Shown: positions 49,542 to 59,331, counted from the stretch's first letter. The stretch is 64,000 bases of DNA from a bacterium D16-50 (GCA_003612485.1 RAZA01000006.1:62001-126000); one strand, 5' to 3'. The notes: generated from the letters alone by a model not told the origin. Made by a program: numbers and translations.

Positions 49542-52148
49542 ATGTTGAATAAAGAGGAAAAAATGTCCCAACGGCACGAATCGAGAATGAAGGCCCGTTG
49601 GGGAGACCGCGTGACCCATTTCTTGTTTGGGAGCTTTCTCCTTCTCCTGCTGGTCAGCATAGGGGCATTTGTGTGCTTGGGACGCTATATGAGCAGAGTG
49701 AGCGAGGAGGCCATCAACAAAGTCGGCAATATATATATGGCAGGCATAGACGATCACATCTCAGCCCATTTCCGGACGCTGATCAATCTGAAGCTGGAGC
49801 AGGCGCAAACCGCTGTGGAGGTGGTCTCGGCGGATTCTTTTGACATAGAGGAGCTGTATGAGGAGCTGATCTACAGAATCAAGGTCAGGAATTTCGATTA
49901 TCTGGCGCTCTGTACGGAGGACGGACGTCTGGAGATGCTGGAAGGAGAGCAGGTTCGGCTTGCGGATCCGGAGCCCTTCTGCGAATCGCTGAGAAACAAT
50001 GAAAAGAAGGTGGCAGTGGGCAACGATGTAGTGGGCAACGAAGTGGTTTTATTCGGGGTCAGTGCGGAATATCCCATGGAAAACGGCGAGAAAAGTATGG
50101 CGCTGGTGGTGGGGGTTCCCATTGAATATGTCAGCTCCATGCTGGGAACGGATGAAGAAGATGCCATGATATTTTCTCACATTATCCGTCGTGACGGCAG
50201 TTTCATAGTCAGTGACCTGAGCGGGGAATATGAGGATTATTTCAGCAGCCTATATGGCAGATATACGCAGGATGATCCAAAGAAGATAGAAGTGTGCGTA
50301 AATGACCTTTCCGAAGCTATGGCGAACAGAGAAAATTATTCGGGGGTATTGAACTTGGACGGGAGCAGCCAGCAGGTGTACTGTACCCCGCTTCCCTACT
50401 CGGAATGGTATCTTGTGACGATACTTCCGTTCGGCGCGCTGAACCAGACTGTAGAAGGGCTCAACAGCGATAGGACGGTTGCCACGATGATAGTCTGTCT
50501 GGTTATTTTTCTGGTGCTGTTGTTCATTTTTTTTGTTTATTTTAAAATGACCTGCCAGCAGCTGGATGATCTGGAGAAGGCGCGGGAGGAGGCCTTGGCC
50601 GCAACCAAGGCAAAGAGCTCGTTCCTTTCGAATATGAGCCACGACATCCGCACGCCCATGAACGCCATCGTGGGCATGACGGCCATTGCGGTGACGCATA
50701 TAGATGATAAAGAGCAGGTGCAGAATTGTCTCAGGAAGATCACCTTGTCAGGTAAGCACCTGCTGGGGCTGATCAACGACGTTCTGGATATGTCCAAGAT
50801 CGAGAGCGGCAAGATGACGCTGACCGCAGAGAGGATATCACTGTGCGAAGTGGTAGAGGGGGTCGTCGGCATTGTTCAGTCTCAGGTCAGGGGAAAAGGG
50901 CAGAATTTCAATGTACATATTGATAATATCGTGGCAGAGGATGTATGCTGCGACAGTGTCCGTCTGAATCAGATTCTGCTGAATCTGCTGTCCAATGCAG
51001 TCAAGTACACCCATGAGGGAGGAACCATAGAGTTGTCCTTGTTTCAGGAGACGGCCCCCGAGGAGAAAGGGGATGCCTATATCCGGACGCATATCACAGT
51101 GAAGGACAACGGAATAGGGATGGAGGAGAGCTTTATGGAGCATATCTTCGATTCCTATACAAGGGCGGACAGCATGCGGGTTCATAAGACCGAGGGCGCG
51201 GGGCTGGGGATGACCATCACAAAGTATATCGTGGACGCCATGGGCGGATCCATTGCCGTGAAGAGCGAGGTGAACAAAGGAACCGAATTCCATGTGGTCT
51301 TGGATTTGGAGAAGGCCGACTCAAAGGAAACGGATATGATTCTTCCTGCATGGAAGATGCTGGTGGTTGACGATGACGAGATCCTATGCCATACGGCTGT
51401 GGAGGCTTTGGATTCCATCGGAATTCAAGCGGATTGGACCATGAGCGGGGAGAAGGCAGTGGAAATGGTCGACAAGCATCATCAGGCGCGGGACGGATAT
51501 CAGATCGTCCTTCTTGACTGGAAGCTTCCCGGTATGGACGGGCTTTCGGCCGCCAGACAGATTCGGAAAATTGTAGGCGACGAGATGCCGATTATATTGA
51601 TTTCGGCATATGACTGGAGCGAGCTTGAGCCGGAGGCAAAAGCGGCGGGCATCAACGGCTTTATTTCAAAGCCTCTGTTCAGGTCGACCTTGTTCTATGG
51701 GCTCAAAAAATATATGGGCGTGGCGGAGCCTCAGAGTAGTGCGGATCGGGATACGGATAAGGATCTGTCCGGGCGGCATATACTGGCGGCTGAAGACAAT
51801 GAGCTGAACTGGGAGATCCTTAAAGAGCTGCTGTCCGATGCGGGAATGATATTGGATTGGGCGGAGAACGGACAGATCTGTCTGGAGAAGTTCCAGAACT
51901 CCGAGGAGGGATTCTATGACGCCATTCTGATGGATATCCGCATGCCCATTATGAACGGCTATGAGGCTACCGAGAAGATTCGTGGCTTGGATCGTCCTGA
52001 TGCCCGGTCCATTCCGATCATTGCCATGACAGCAGACGCATTTTCCGATGATGTCAAGCGGTGTCTGGACAGCGGAATGAACGCGCATACTGCAAAACCG
52101 ATCAATCTGGAGGAAATCCTTTCTCTGCTGAAAAAACATATGCGATAG
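49542..52148 (+). CDS. Hybrid sensor histidine kinase with two receiver domains
   Basis: 868 residues, membrane bound. Helix 1 about 27-47, an extracytoplasmic Cache-like sensor about 50-310, helix 2 about 313-335, coiled linker, HisKA with H367 (FLSNMSHDIRTPMNAIVGM), HATPase_c with NLLSNAVKYT, DNGIGM and GAGLGMTI, then receiver 1 (phospho-Asp in IVLLDWKLPGMDG, Lys in GFISKPLF) and receiver 2 (AILMDIRMPIMNG, MTADAF, TAKPI). No output domain, so it must signal through a phosphotransfer protein or its own receiver. ATG after GAGG. Ends 230 bases before the next gene. Confidence 0.9.
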   Translation: MLNKEEKMSQRHESRMKARWGDRVTHFLFGSFLLLLLVSIGAFVCLGRYMSRVSEEAINKVGNIYMAGIDDHISAHFRTLINLKLEQAQTAVEVVSADSFDIEELYEELIYRIKVRNFDYLALCTEDGRLEMLEGEQVRLADPEPFCESLRNNEKKVAVGNDVVGNEVVLFGVSAEYPMENGEKSMALVVGVPIEYVSSMLGTDEEDAMIFSHIIRRDGSFIVSDLSGEYEDYFSSLYGRYTQDDPKKIEVCVNDLSEAMANRENYSGVLNLDGSSQQVYCTPLPYSEWYLVTILPFGALNQTVEGLNSDRTVATMIVCLVIFLVLLFIFFVYFKMTCQQLDDLEKAREEALAATKAKSSFLSNMSHDIRTPMNAIVGMTAIAVTHIDDKEQVQNCLRKITLSGKHLLGLINDVLDMSKIESGKMTLTAERISLCEVVEGVVGIVQSQVRGKGQNFNVHIDNIVAEDVCCDSVRLNQILLNLLSNAVKYTHEGGTIELSLFQETAPEEKGDAYIRTHITVKDNGIGMEESFMEHIFDSYTRADSMRVHKTEGAGLGMTITKYIVDAMGGSIAVKSEVNKGTEFHVVLDLEKADSKETDMILPAWKMLVVDDDEILCHTAVEALDSIGIQADWTMSGEKAVEMVDKHHQARDGYQIVLLDWKLPGMDGLSAARQIRKIVGDEMPIILISAYDWSELEPEAKAAGINGFISKPLFRSTLFYGLKKYMGVAEPQSSADRDTDKDLSGRHILAAEDNELNWEILKELLSDAGMILDWAENGQICLEKFQNSEEGFYDAILMDIRMPIMNGYEATEKIRGLDRPDARSIPIIAMTADAFSDDVKRCLDSGMNAHTAKPINLEEILSLLKKHMR

Positions 52149-52377
52149 CTGTGCAGGGCATGTGGCTGCCATGGCGGAATGGTTCTGGGGTTTTATTTCG
52201 ATTACGGTTCAGTTTTTGTTGTGCAGTCTTTCATGCAATGTGTTCAGCCAGTGCCCTGAAGAGAGAGCAGGAAAGAAATTGGGCGCTGATTATACAGAAA
52301 GCATTGGCTGGAAGGCCGGTAGATTGAAACGAAAGGCACTATCAGAGATTGAGCCGGAAAGGAATAGAGGCATAGAG

Positions 52378-54117
52378 ATGGCACGGACAGTAAGCATCGG
52401 AAATCAGGATTTTGAGAGTCTGCGGGTAAAAAACTGCTTCTATGTGGACAAGACGGGCTTTATTCGGGAATGGTGGGAGTCGGAAGACGTGGTGACGCTG
52501 ATTGCCCGCCCAAGGCGCTTCGGGAAGACCTTGAACATGAATATGCTGGAGAAGTTTTTCTCAGTGGAATATGCCGGCAGGAGCGACTTGTTTGAGGGGC
52601 TGGATATCTGGAAGGAGGAAAAGTACCGCAGACTGCAGGGGGCATATCCGGTGGTCATGGTCAGCTTCGCCAGTATCAAGGAGACAAATTATGCCATGGC
52701 CAGAAGAAAAATCTGTCAAATCCTCACGGATGAATTCAACAAACATCACTTTCTTTTGGAGGAAGAGTGCCTGACTGATCAGGAAAAAGAGACATTTTGC
52801 AGGAAGAATATTGATATGGATGATGCGGACGCGACACTGGCGCTGAACCAGCTGTCCCTCTATCTCTCCCGTTACTATGGGAGGAAGGTGATCATCCTTT
52901 TGGACGAATATGACACTCCCATGCAGGAAGCATATATGAACGGATACTGGGAGGAGCTTGTAGCTTTTACCAGAAGTCTCTTCAATGCCACCTTTAAGAG
53001 CAATCCTTATTTGGAGCGGGCGGTGATGACGGGAATCACTCGGGTCAGCAGGGAATCCATGTTCTCAGATTTAAACAATCTAAAGGTGGTGGCTTCTACT
53101 TCAGAGGAATACAGTGACAGTTTCGGATTCACGGAAAAAGAGGTGTTTGCTGCATTGGATGAATTCGGCATGTCTGACCGCAGGGAAGAAGTGAAGCGGT
53201 GGTATGACGGGTTCATATTCGGAAGCCAAGCCGATATCTATAATCCATGGTCCATTCTTAACTATCTGGACACGGGAAGGTTAGATCTCTACTGGGTCAA
53301 CACCAGCTCCAACAGTCTGGTGGGAAAGCTGGTACAAGAGGGGAGCCGTGAGCTTAAAATGACCATGGAAAGGCTGCTGCAGGGGGAGACCTTCGCCGTC
53401 AAGCTGGAAGAACAGATTGTATTCAGCGAGCTGGATCAGGGGGATGAGGCGGTGTGGAGCTTGCTGCTTGCCAGCGGTTATCTAAAGGCGGTGCATCATG
53501 AATTCAATACCGATCTGGGCAAGGCAGAATATGAACTGCAGCTGACGAATAGGGAAGTCCGTGCCATGTTTGAAGGAATAATAGGGGGGTGGTTCAGGAG
53601 ATGCCGGGGAGTGAATAACGCCTTTCTGCAGGCCATGCTTTCCGACGATCTAAGGGGGATGAACGCCTATATGAATAAGATTGCCCTTCAGACTTTCAGC
53701 TATTTTGATACGGGGACGAATCCCTCAGAACAGGAGCCGGAACGGTTCTACCACGGCTTTGTACTGGGGATGATGGTGGAACTGTCAGATAGATATGTGC
53801 TGACCTCCAATCGGGAGAGCGGATTTGGCAGGTATGATGTGATGCTGGAGCCGAGGCTTGGGAAAGGAAGCCCTGATGTCTCGCCTCTGGATGCCGCCGT
53901 AAATAATTGCGGAACAGATGCAATTATTATAGAGTTCAAGGTGCTGGATCCGGAGGAAGAGGAGGAACTGGCTGATACGGTGCAGGAAGCGCTGAATCAG
54001 ATTGAGAGGAAACAGTACGAAGCCGTATTGCAGGCAAAGGGTATCCCTTCAGAGCGAATCAGAAAATATGGCTTTGCATTCTGCGGGAAAAGGGTTTTGA
54101 TTGGGAAAGCAGGGTGA
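52378..54117 (+). CDS. AAA-ATPase-like / PD-(D/E)XK nuclease superfamily protein (DUF1703 type)
   Basis: 579 residues. Opening SIGNQDFESLRVKNCFYVDKTGFIREW followed by RPRRFGKTLNMNML (a P-loop variant, 44-51) is the hallmark of the AAA-ATPase_like family; Walker B is VIILLDEYDTPM. The C-terminus carries a PD-(D/E)XK-type core: FGRYDVMLEP with Asp, then IIIEFKVLDPEEEEEL (ExK). These proteins are strongly multiplied in gut Clostridia and Bacteroidetes and have no settled function. The ATG is the first with the family's N-terminus; a longer upstream frame is unrelated. Confidence 0.85.
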   Translation: MARTVSIGNQDFESLRVKNCFYVDKTGFIREWWESEDVVTLIARPRRFGKTLNMNMLEKFFSVEYAGRSDLFEGLDIWKEEKYRRLQGAYPVVMVSFASIKETNYAMARRKICQILTDEFNKHHFLLEEECLTDQEKETFCRKNIDMDDADATLALNQLSLYLSRYYGRKVIILLDEYDTPMQEAYMNGYWEELVAFTRSLFNATFKSNPYLERAVMTGITRVSRESMFSDLNNLKVVASTSEEYSDSFGFTEKEVFAALDEFGMSDRREEVKRWYDGFIFGSQADIYNPWSILNYLDTGRLDLYWVNTSSNSLVGKLVQEGSRELKMTMERLLQGETFAVKLEEQIVFSELDQGDEAVWSLLLASGYLKAVHHEFNTDLGKAEYELQLTNREVRAMFEGIIGGWFRRCRGVNNAFLQAMLSDDLRGMNAYMNKIALQTFSYFDTGTNPSEQEPERFYHGFVLGMMVELSDRYVLTSNRESGFGRYDVMLEPRLGKGSPDVSPLDAAVNNCGTDAIIIEFKVLDPEEEEELADTVQEALNQIERKQYEAVLQAKGIPSERIRKYGFAFCGKRVLIGKAG

Positions 54118-54268
54118 TTCCGGCGAATGTCCTGAAGAATTTTGAGTCATCTAAGCGCTTCTGGGTGACTGCTTCACACGGAAACAGTATGGACTTTTCC
54201 TAACCCAGTTCCGGGACAGCTGTGGTTTGACTGACTGCTTATGTGTATAGAGCTTCCGAAGGCCTCAA
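54118..54268. other. Left border zone of the mobile element
   Basis: No gene. The character changes here from core-type genes to the resistance module; the precise left end of the element cannot be fixed because no matching direct repeat is visible without the right end. Confidence 0.35.
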
Positions 54269-54294
54269 AATAGGCAAACGCAAGTTTGCCTATT
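54269..54294. promoter_or_regulatory. Perfect palindrome overlapping the promoter (operator-like)
   Basis: AATAGGCAAAC, a GCAA spacer, then GTTTGCCTATT: 11-bp arms without a mismatch. Its right arm covers the first two bases of the -35 box of the promoter below. It could be a repressor operator; without a T-run it is not a good terminator. Confidence 0.6.
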
Positions 54295-54321
54295 GAACAT
54301 TATCACTGAATGTGCTACACT
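54293..54321 (+). promoter_or_regulatory. Sigma-A promoter of the ABC exporter leader
   Basis: TTGAAC, exactly 17 bases, TACACT. The transcript would begin near 54,328 and carry about 340 bases of leader before the first exporter gene. Confidence 0.65.
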
Positions 54322-54369
54322 CAGATAGAATCAATCTGTTTCAACAGATTGTGAAAGGAGAGAAAAAAT

Positions 54370-54402
54370 ATGACTAATTTATATGAGGTAATTGCGTCTT
54401 AA
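54370..54402 (+). CDS. Leader peptide MTNLYEVIAS (10 residues)
   Basis: A 10-codon frame with an excellent ribosome site (GAAAGGAG, 8 bases before ATG), closed by TAA, located between a good promoter and an intrinsic terminator and in front of antibiotic-type transport and Tet-like genes. That arrangement is the form of ribosome-stalling leader peptides which control erm, ABC-F and tet genes. Just after it a small hairpin (CTGCA / TGCAG, 54,405-54,421) could be remodelled by a stalled ribosome. The peptide itself is not one I know. Confidence 0.55.
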   Translation: MTNLYEVIAS

Positions 54403-54541
54403 AACTGCATATTTGGTGCAGACAATTATTGAGGTATAAGAGCTCTTTATTGTTGTGCCGTTTTCAGGTAACCTTTCGTGAATACTATGCCTTTCGGTTG
54501 TAGCACACTCAAGAGGTGTGTTATTTTTATGCCCATTATCA

Positions 54542-54588
54542 GCCGCAGGAAGTACCCACAGATTAAGGATACTTTCTGCGGCATTTTT
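54542..54588 (+). terminator. Leader terminator (attenuator) before the ABC exporter
   Basis: GCCGCAG with CTGCGGC (extended by AA/TT) around a 27-base loop, followed by ATTTTTG. It lies within the leader transcript, about 80 bases before the exporter start, and would cut off transcription unless an alternative fold forms. A weaker upstream hairpin (CACAC / GTGTG, then TTATTTTT) lies near 54,504-54,528. Confidence 0.55.
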
Positions 54589-54665
54589 GCACCCATTTTC
54601 AGGAAATCGAGAACAAAAAATATAGGAATGGCTGGGCGTGGAGTACCGGAAAGGGTATGGTTTAT

Positions 54666-56378
54666 ATGAAAATTATCTGTTCTATTTTTAATATTACAGA
54701 CATGAAGAAAAAAAGCTTTATAGGATTATGTTTCCTTAGCTTTGCAAGAGGTATCTTCTATATTTTCTATATCAATTATATTAAAGAAATGATGAACTGT
54801 CTCATAAATAGGCAATTTCAGGAAGTGTATCTTTATATCGGTCTTTTTATCCTATTTGCAATATTGCAGCTGCTTGTAAAATATATTTTTGATATGCTCC
54901 GCAATAAAGAGCAGGCTGCTTTGGAGGCGCATGTCAAAAAGAAATATTTTGATAAGTTAAGCACGGCAAAAATATCTGAACTGTATCAATTCTCCACATC
55001 AGATATATTGACGAGATTTGATGCGGAGATAAGCCGGATCGTGACATTTAACGTAGTGACATTGATAGATATTTTTTCAGATGTTCTCATGCTGTCATTT
55101 ATTATCATATACATCGGCATCAATAACGTGTTCTTGCTTTCTTTCTTATTCTTAACGCCGTTTATTGTCATGCTCACCAAACGATTTGGGGTAAAAAGCA
55201 GAAACGAATATAAAGAGGGACAGAACGCCCTGATTGACCGTAATGAGCTTGCAAAGAATATCGTCGATTATTCAGATAATATCCGGGCTTATTTGGCGGA
55301 ACCGTTTTTTATTGCGAAATATGATAAATATGAATGTAGGTTTACGAAACATAAAAGGAAAGAAGCTTTTTATAACAGGATTTTCTGGCTGGCTAATATT
55401 GCGGGCTATCAATGCATTTACATGTTGTTCTATATAGTGGGCGGATTCCTTGCTTTTGGCGGCATGTTTGAATTTGGGATTATCATCAGTCTTTTCGTTC
55501 TATTGGATCCGTTGATTATTATGATTCAGGCCCTTGCCAATATATCCCCTGCTTTTTATAAGGCAGGTGTCAGCATCGACTTTTATAACGATATTGCCGA
55601 CCTGCAGGATGTAACCGACAAAACCGCGTTTCTCCCCTCCGATGATTGTCAAATCGCTTTTGAGCATTTGAATTATTCCTATCAGAATAGAGAATCTGGC
55701 ATCCCGGTGCCGGTACTGGAAAATATCACCATGAAATTTGGCATAGGACAAAAAATTGCTGTCATTGGTGAAAGCGGTAGCGGCAAAAGTACATTATTGA
55801 AGCTTCTGATGGGGTATGACGACAAATATGAGGGTATAATTTCTATCAATAATATAGAGGCCAGAGATCTGGACCTGAAAATTCTAAAGGAACTCTTTTC
55901 TTATTTACCTCAGGAGGAACGATTTCTGAATGAAACCATTGAAGAAAATGTATTAAATATGATCGACGCAGAGTTGGATGGCTCAAAAATGCGCTATTAT
56001 GCAGCCATGGCAGAGATTGATAAAGATATACAAGGTTTCGCAGATTCCTACCAGACCATGATGGAGGATGGCGGACAGAATATTTCCACCGGACAGAGAC
56101 AACGGATTTGCCTTCTTATGGCTTTGATAAAAGAGCGTCCTATGCTTTTGCTTGATGAGAGCTTCTCGGCAGTGGATCCGGATACTATGTTAAAAATAAT
56201 CGACAACATAAGTGAGCAGAAAAAGTGTGGAATGGTTGTAATTATGCACACGGTCTATGAAGCTGTTTTGAGTAGATTTGATTCCATAATCATAATGGAG
56301 AACGGCAGAATCGTATCAAGCGGAGAATACAATGTGGTGAGACACAGTATACACTACCAAAAACTTGAAAAAATATAA
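54666..56378 (+). CDS. ABC exporter subunit 1 (fused membrane and ATPase domains)
   Basis: About 570 residues: six membrane helices in the first 310 residues, then an ATPase with Walker A GESGSGKSTLL, Q-loop FSYLPQEERF, signature ISTGQRQR (changed from LSGGQ), Walker B MLLLDESFSAVD and H-loop IMHTVYE. One of two half-transporters that should form a heterodimer like the TetAB(46)/(60) or other drug exporters. The signature change suggests one of the two ATP sites is degenerate, usual in heterodimers. I chose the ATG farther from GGAAAGGG; an ATG three codons earlier is also possible. Behind an attenuator-type leader. Confidence 0.82.
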   Translation: MKIICSIFNITDMKKKSFIGLCFLSFARGIFYIFYINYIKEMMNCLINRQFQEVYLYIGLFILFAILQLLVKYIFDMLRNKEQAALEAHVKKKYFDKLSTAKISELYQFSTSDILTRFDAEISRIVTFNVVTLIDIFSDVLMLSFIIIYIGINNVFLLSFLFLTPFIVMLTKRFGVKSRNEYKEGQNALIDRNELAKNIVDYSDNIRAYLAEPFFIAKYDKYECRFTKHKRKEAFYNRIFWLANIAGYQCIYMLFYIVGGFLAFGGMFEFGIIISLFVLLDPLIIMIQALANISPAFYKAGVSIDFYNDIADLQDVTDKTAFLPSDDCQIAFEHLNYSYQNRESGIPVPVLENITMKFGIGQKIAVIGESGSGKSTLLKLLMGYDDKYEGIISINNIEARDLDLKILKELFSYLPQEERFLNETIEENVLNMIDAELDGSKMRYYAAMAEIDKDIQGFADSYQTMMEDGGQNISTGQRQRICLLMALIKERPMLLLDESFSAVDPDTMLKIIDNISEQKKCGMVVIMHTVYEAVLSRFDSIIIMENGRIVSSGEYNVVRHSIHYQKLEKI

Positions 56379-56396
56379 CACATGAGGTACGAAACA

Positions 56397-58052
56397 ATGA
56401 TATCTTGCTTTTATAAAGAATATTTTGGCTGCATCAAAAAATATCGCTGCGCTTCCTTCCTTTTTGCAGCATCTTTCATCGAAATAGTGAGAGGGTTTGT
56501 CATGACCCAAGGTGTTGCATGGGGAGTGAACTGGATCACTGCAGGCTGCGTAAATAAGGATTACTCTATTTTCGTTACTGGTATTATCGTATTTGCCGCA
56601 TCCATTATTTTTTCTGTTGTAGTGGTAAATGTAAGCGGCATATTAGTGGATTATAAGATGATTCAATTGGAAAGCGATATCAGAAGCAGCATCATCAGGA
56701 ATATATTATCCGGTAATTACAAAGACATAAAGGCTTTTGAAAAGGACGATATATTATACCGGTATAATAATAATGTGGCTGATATCAAAAATATTTTTAT
56801 GGGCACCATGAACTTTATCGGCGGTTTTGGCAAAATACTGGGAGGGTATATAGCAGGTCTGATGATTTCATGGCAGCTGACACTTATATTGGTGGGTTTT
56901 GGATTTGTAAAGATATTTGCCGATCGGTGGATCATGAGACCGGTTGTGGAAATGGCTGAGAAGAGAAATGCTGCCGCAAACAAAATATTTTCCAATATAC
57001 TGCAATTTTTGGAAGGTTTATTATTCTTCCGCCTGACTGCCAATCAAGATAAAATCAAGAAAAGCTTTGACCATGAGCTTGAACAGTACAAAAATATTGT
57101 TGTTCCCGCAAACAGCATCCAAGTCTGCATGGATACGTTCGGCAATTTGATAGAGTTGGCTGTCATACTCAGTGTAATAGGAATCGGCGCAGTGCTGTAT
57201 ATCAATCAGGTCATTTTGCTGGGAGCCTACGTGTCGCTGATTTCGTTATATGATTTTTTCGTCAATCCTTATAAATTTGTAAGCAATTTTATCCACATGA
57301 AAAGACGGTTCTCCGTGGGCTGTGTGAAAGTTTTTGGATTATTGAAAATAACAGAAAACGTAAACCGCAATCAGGAGCAGATAAACTTAACGGACATTCC
57401 TTTTCGCTTAAAAATCGAAGATGTGAGATTCGCCTACGAGGAAGGCCATCCTGTACTGAAGCGTCTGAGCGCAGATTTTTCATCCGGCCAGATAGTTTAT
57501 ATAACAGGCGTCAGCGGGGCGGGAAAAAGCACATTGTTGAAACTGATTCAGGGGATTGTACCCATGCAAAGCGGCCGGATATATCTGGAAACAAGCACGG
57601 GAATGCGTTTTAATGTCATTGATTCACCGCTGGTTACATATGTGTCACAGACGCCGTTTTTATTCCCCGGGTCAATCGCTGAGAATATTGCCCTCTGCGA
57701 AGAATCGGATATGGATCTTGGCAAAATCAAATATGCACTTGAAAAATCCTATAGCCGTAACTTTGTGGAGAAACTGCCGGGTGAAAGCAACTACATCATT
57801 CAGGATAACTCAAAAAATCTATCAGGAGGCGAGAAAGGCAGAATTGCCCTTGCACGGGCGTTTTATAAGCCGACACCTATTATTTTATTGGACGAAGTTT
57901 ATGCATCTCTCGACAACGCGGCTATCCTCGAAATCGAGCAGGCCATACAAGAGCTGTGCAAGCTTAACTGCTGTATTTTGTTTGTAACCCATCGGCTGGA
58001 ATGGATCCCGAAAGATTCCAGAATTTATTGTTTGGATTCTTGTAGAGCGTAA
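56397..58052 (+). CDS. ABC exporter subunit 2 (fused membrane and ATPase domains)
   Basis: 551 residues, partner of the preceding subunit. Membrane helices occupy residues up to about 300; ATPase with Walker A GVSGAGKSTLL, Q-loop VSQTPFLFPG, complete signature LSGGEKGRIALARA, Walker B IILLDEVYASLD and H-loop FVTHRLEW. ATG 9 bases after GAGG; another in-frame ATG lies five codons upstream without a ribosome site. It ends 14 bases before the Tet-like fragment, suggesting all three once formed one inducible operon. Substrate (tetracyclines, macrolides or peptides) is not shown by sequence. Confidence 0.82.
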   Translation: MISCFYKEYFGCIKKYRCASFLFAASFIEIVRGFVMTQGVAWGVNWITAGCVNKDYSIFVTGIIVFAASIIFSVVVVNVSGILVDYKMIQLESDIRSSIIRNILSGNYKDIKAFEKDDILYRYNNNVADIKNIFMGTMNFIGGFGKILGGYIAGLMISWQLTLILVGFGFVKIFADRWIMRPVVEMAEKRNAAANKIFSNILQFLEGLLFFRLTANQDKIKKSFDHELEQYKNIVVPANSIQVCMDTFGNLIELAVILSVIGIGAVLYINQVILLGAYVSLISLYDFFVNPYKFVSNFIHMKRRFSVGCVKVFGLLKITENVNRNQEQINLTDIPFRLKIEDVRFAYEEGHPVLKRLSADFSSGQIVYITGVSGAGKSTLLKLIQGIVPMQSGRIYLETSTGMRFNVIDSPLVTYVSQTPFLFPGSIAENIALCEESDMDLGKIKYALEKSYSRNFVEKLPGESNYIIQDNSKNLSGGEKGRIALARAFYKPTPIILLDEVYASLDNAAILEIEQAIQELCKLNCCILFVTHRLEWIPKDSRIYCLDSCRA

Positions 58053-58066
58053 GGCAGGTAAAGAGC

Positions 58067-58729
58067 ATGAATGTAATTAATTTGGGAATTCTTGCGCATG
58101 TGGACGCGGGCAAAACGACGCTGACTGAGGGCATGCTGTTTCAGGCCGGATGTATCCGGAAAATGGGGAATGTAGATGATGGAACAACTGTTACGGATTC
58201 AATGGACTTAGAGAAAAAGCGGGGAATGACAATTAAGTCATCGGTTATTTCGTTTGAATGGAATCATTTGAAGATTAATTTGATCGATACCCCTGGGCAT
58301 TTTGATTTTTTGTCCGAAGTTGAAAGCGTATTACATGTACTTGATGTTGTTGTGCTGGTGATTGCTGCCAGAGAAGGGGTTCAGCCGCAGACAAGATTAT
58401 TTTTCAGGAAGCTTTCGGAACTGAATATCCCGACGGTTATTTTTATCAACAAACTGGATAGGATGGGGGTAAATTATGAAGATCTGATCAAAACCATAAG
58501 AACGAAGCTGACGGACGAAATTCTGGAATGTCAAAGGTATCACGGGGTAGGCGGGAAGCAGGTAGAAATAGAGGATATCCCTTTGGAGGATGAAGAACTT
58601 CAGATGAAATTATTGCTTTCATCAGAAACATTGCTAAAAAAATTTGATGAGTCTCAGGAAATAACGACAAAAGAGTATGAATCGGAATTTGAATACTACG
58701 ATTTTATGAGCGATTATCGCTCACCGTAG
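58067..58729 (+). pseudogene. Truncated Tet(M/O/W)-like ribosomal protection GTPase
   Basis: 220 residues corresponding to the N-terminal third of ribosomal-protection proteins (normally about 640). The GTPase motifs are present: G1 AHVDAGKT at 10-17, RGMTIKSS (G2 region), G3 DTPGHFDFLSEV, G4 NKLDRMG. After about residue 195 it leaves the family and stops soon, losing the domains that enter the ribosome, so it should not confer tetracycline resistance. It may be a decayed resistance gene, or a shortened GTPase kept for another use. Follows the ABC pair by 14 bases. Confidence 0.8.
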
Positions 58730-58738
58730 GTTTTCTAT

Positions 58739-58778
58739 AAAATCCTCCAAAAGCCTTGAAACAAAACAAAGGATTTTT
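58739..58778 (+). terminator. Probable terminator after the Tet-like fragment
   Basis: AAAATCCT pairs with AGGATTTT at the end of a 23-base loop, and the stem runs into five T. Confidence 0.5.
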
Positions 58779-58950
58779 CACAGTGTGTTCACCTTATCCC
58801 TTTATTCGGTTTCACACAAGTTTACCCTTGTCCTGACTGCCCATAAGGGCAAAAGCAAGGGCAAGAAAATCTCGCAACAGGATATGACAACGTGTGGCAA
58901 TCGGAGAACTATGACGTATGTGCGAATATATTATGGCGGAGGATTTCACT

Positions 58951-59328
58951 ATGGACAAGTACATTTTTGACAAGAACAACGGTCTTTGGTATGAACTGAT
59001 TGGTGACTACTATTTCCCCTGCCTGACCGCTCCCACTGAAAAAGAACAGCCGGTTGGCGTGTGGGGTCAGCGGCACAAGCAGTATCTCAAAGAACACCGT
59101 CCAGCCCGGTATAACGCCTTGCTGTTGAGCGGCAAGCTGGACGGCTACCTTGTAGACATTGACCAGCAGGCACAGGAAATGATGAACCTAATCGTCCAGC
59201 AGATGGCCCAGGCCCAGGGTATCACCGAGGCGCTGAAATCTACCGACCAAATGGCCTGGGTCGGCAAGATGAACAACATCCAAGCGTGTGCGAGGGAACT
59301 TGTTGACAAAGAGATCATATACGCTTGA
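58951..59328 (+). CDS. tnpV: TnpV family protein (transposon-encoded)
   Basis: 125 residues, starting 8 bases after GGAGG. It matches TnpV, a small protein found in Tn4451-like and other mobilizable elements of Clostridia: opening MDKYIFDKNNGLWYELIGDYYFPCL, middle VGVWGQRHKQYLKEHRPARYNALLLSGKL, and a helical C-terminal half with DQQAQEMMNLIVQQMAQAQGITE. Function unknown; it marks the element as mobile. A perfect terminator follows three bases after the stop. Confidence 0.82.
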   Translation: MDKYIFDKNNGLWYELIGDYYFPCLTAPTEKEQPVGVWGQRHKQYLKEHRPARYNALLLSGKLDGYLVDIDQQAQEMMNLIVQQMAQAQGITEALKSTDQMAWVGKMNNIQACARELVDKEIIYA

Positions 59329-59331
59329 CAA

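Noticed and set aside
54478-54669. 63-codon open frame in the exporter leader (CSTLKRCVIFMPIISRRKYPQ)
   Set aside because: It spans the terminator hairpin and lacks a ribosome site; more likely structured leader RNA, though a second leader peptide cannot be fully excluded.
58785-58970. 61-codon open frame before tnpV
   Set aside because: No ribosome site at its start and no recognisable domain; it overlaps the true tnpV start region in another frame.
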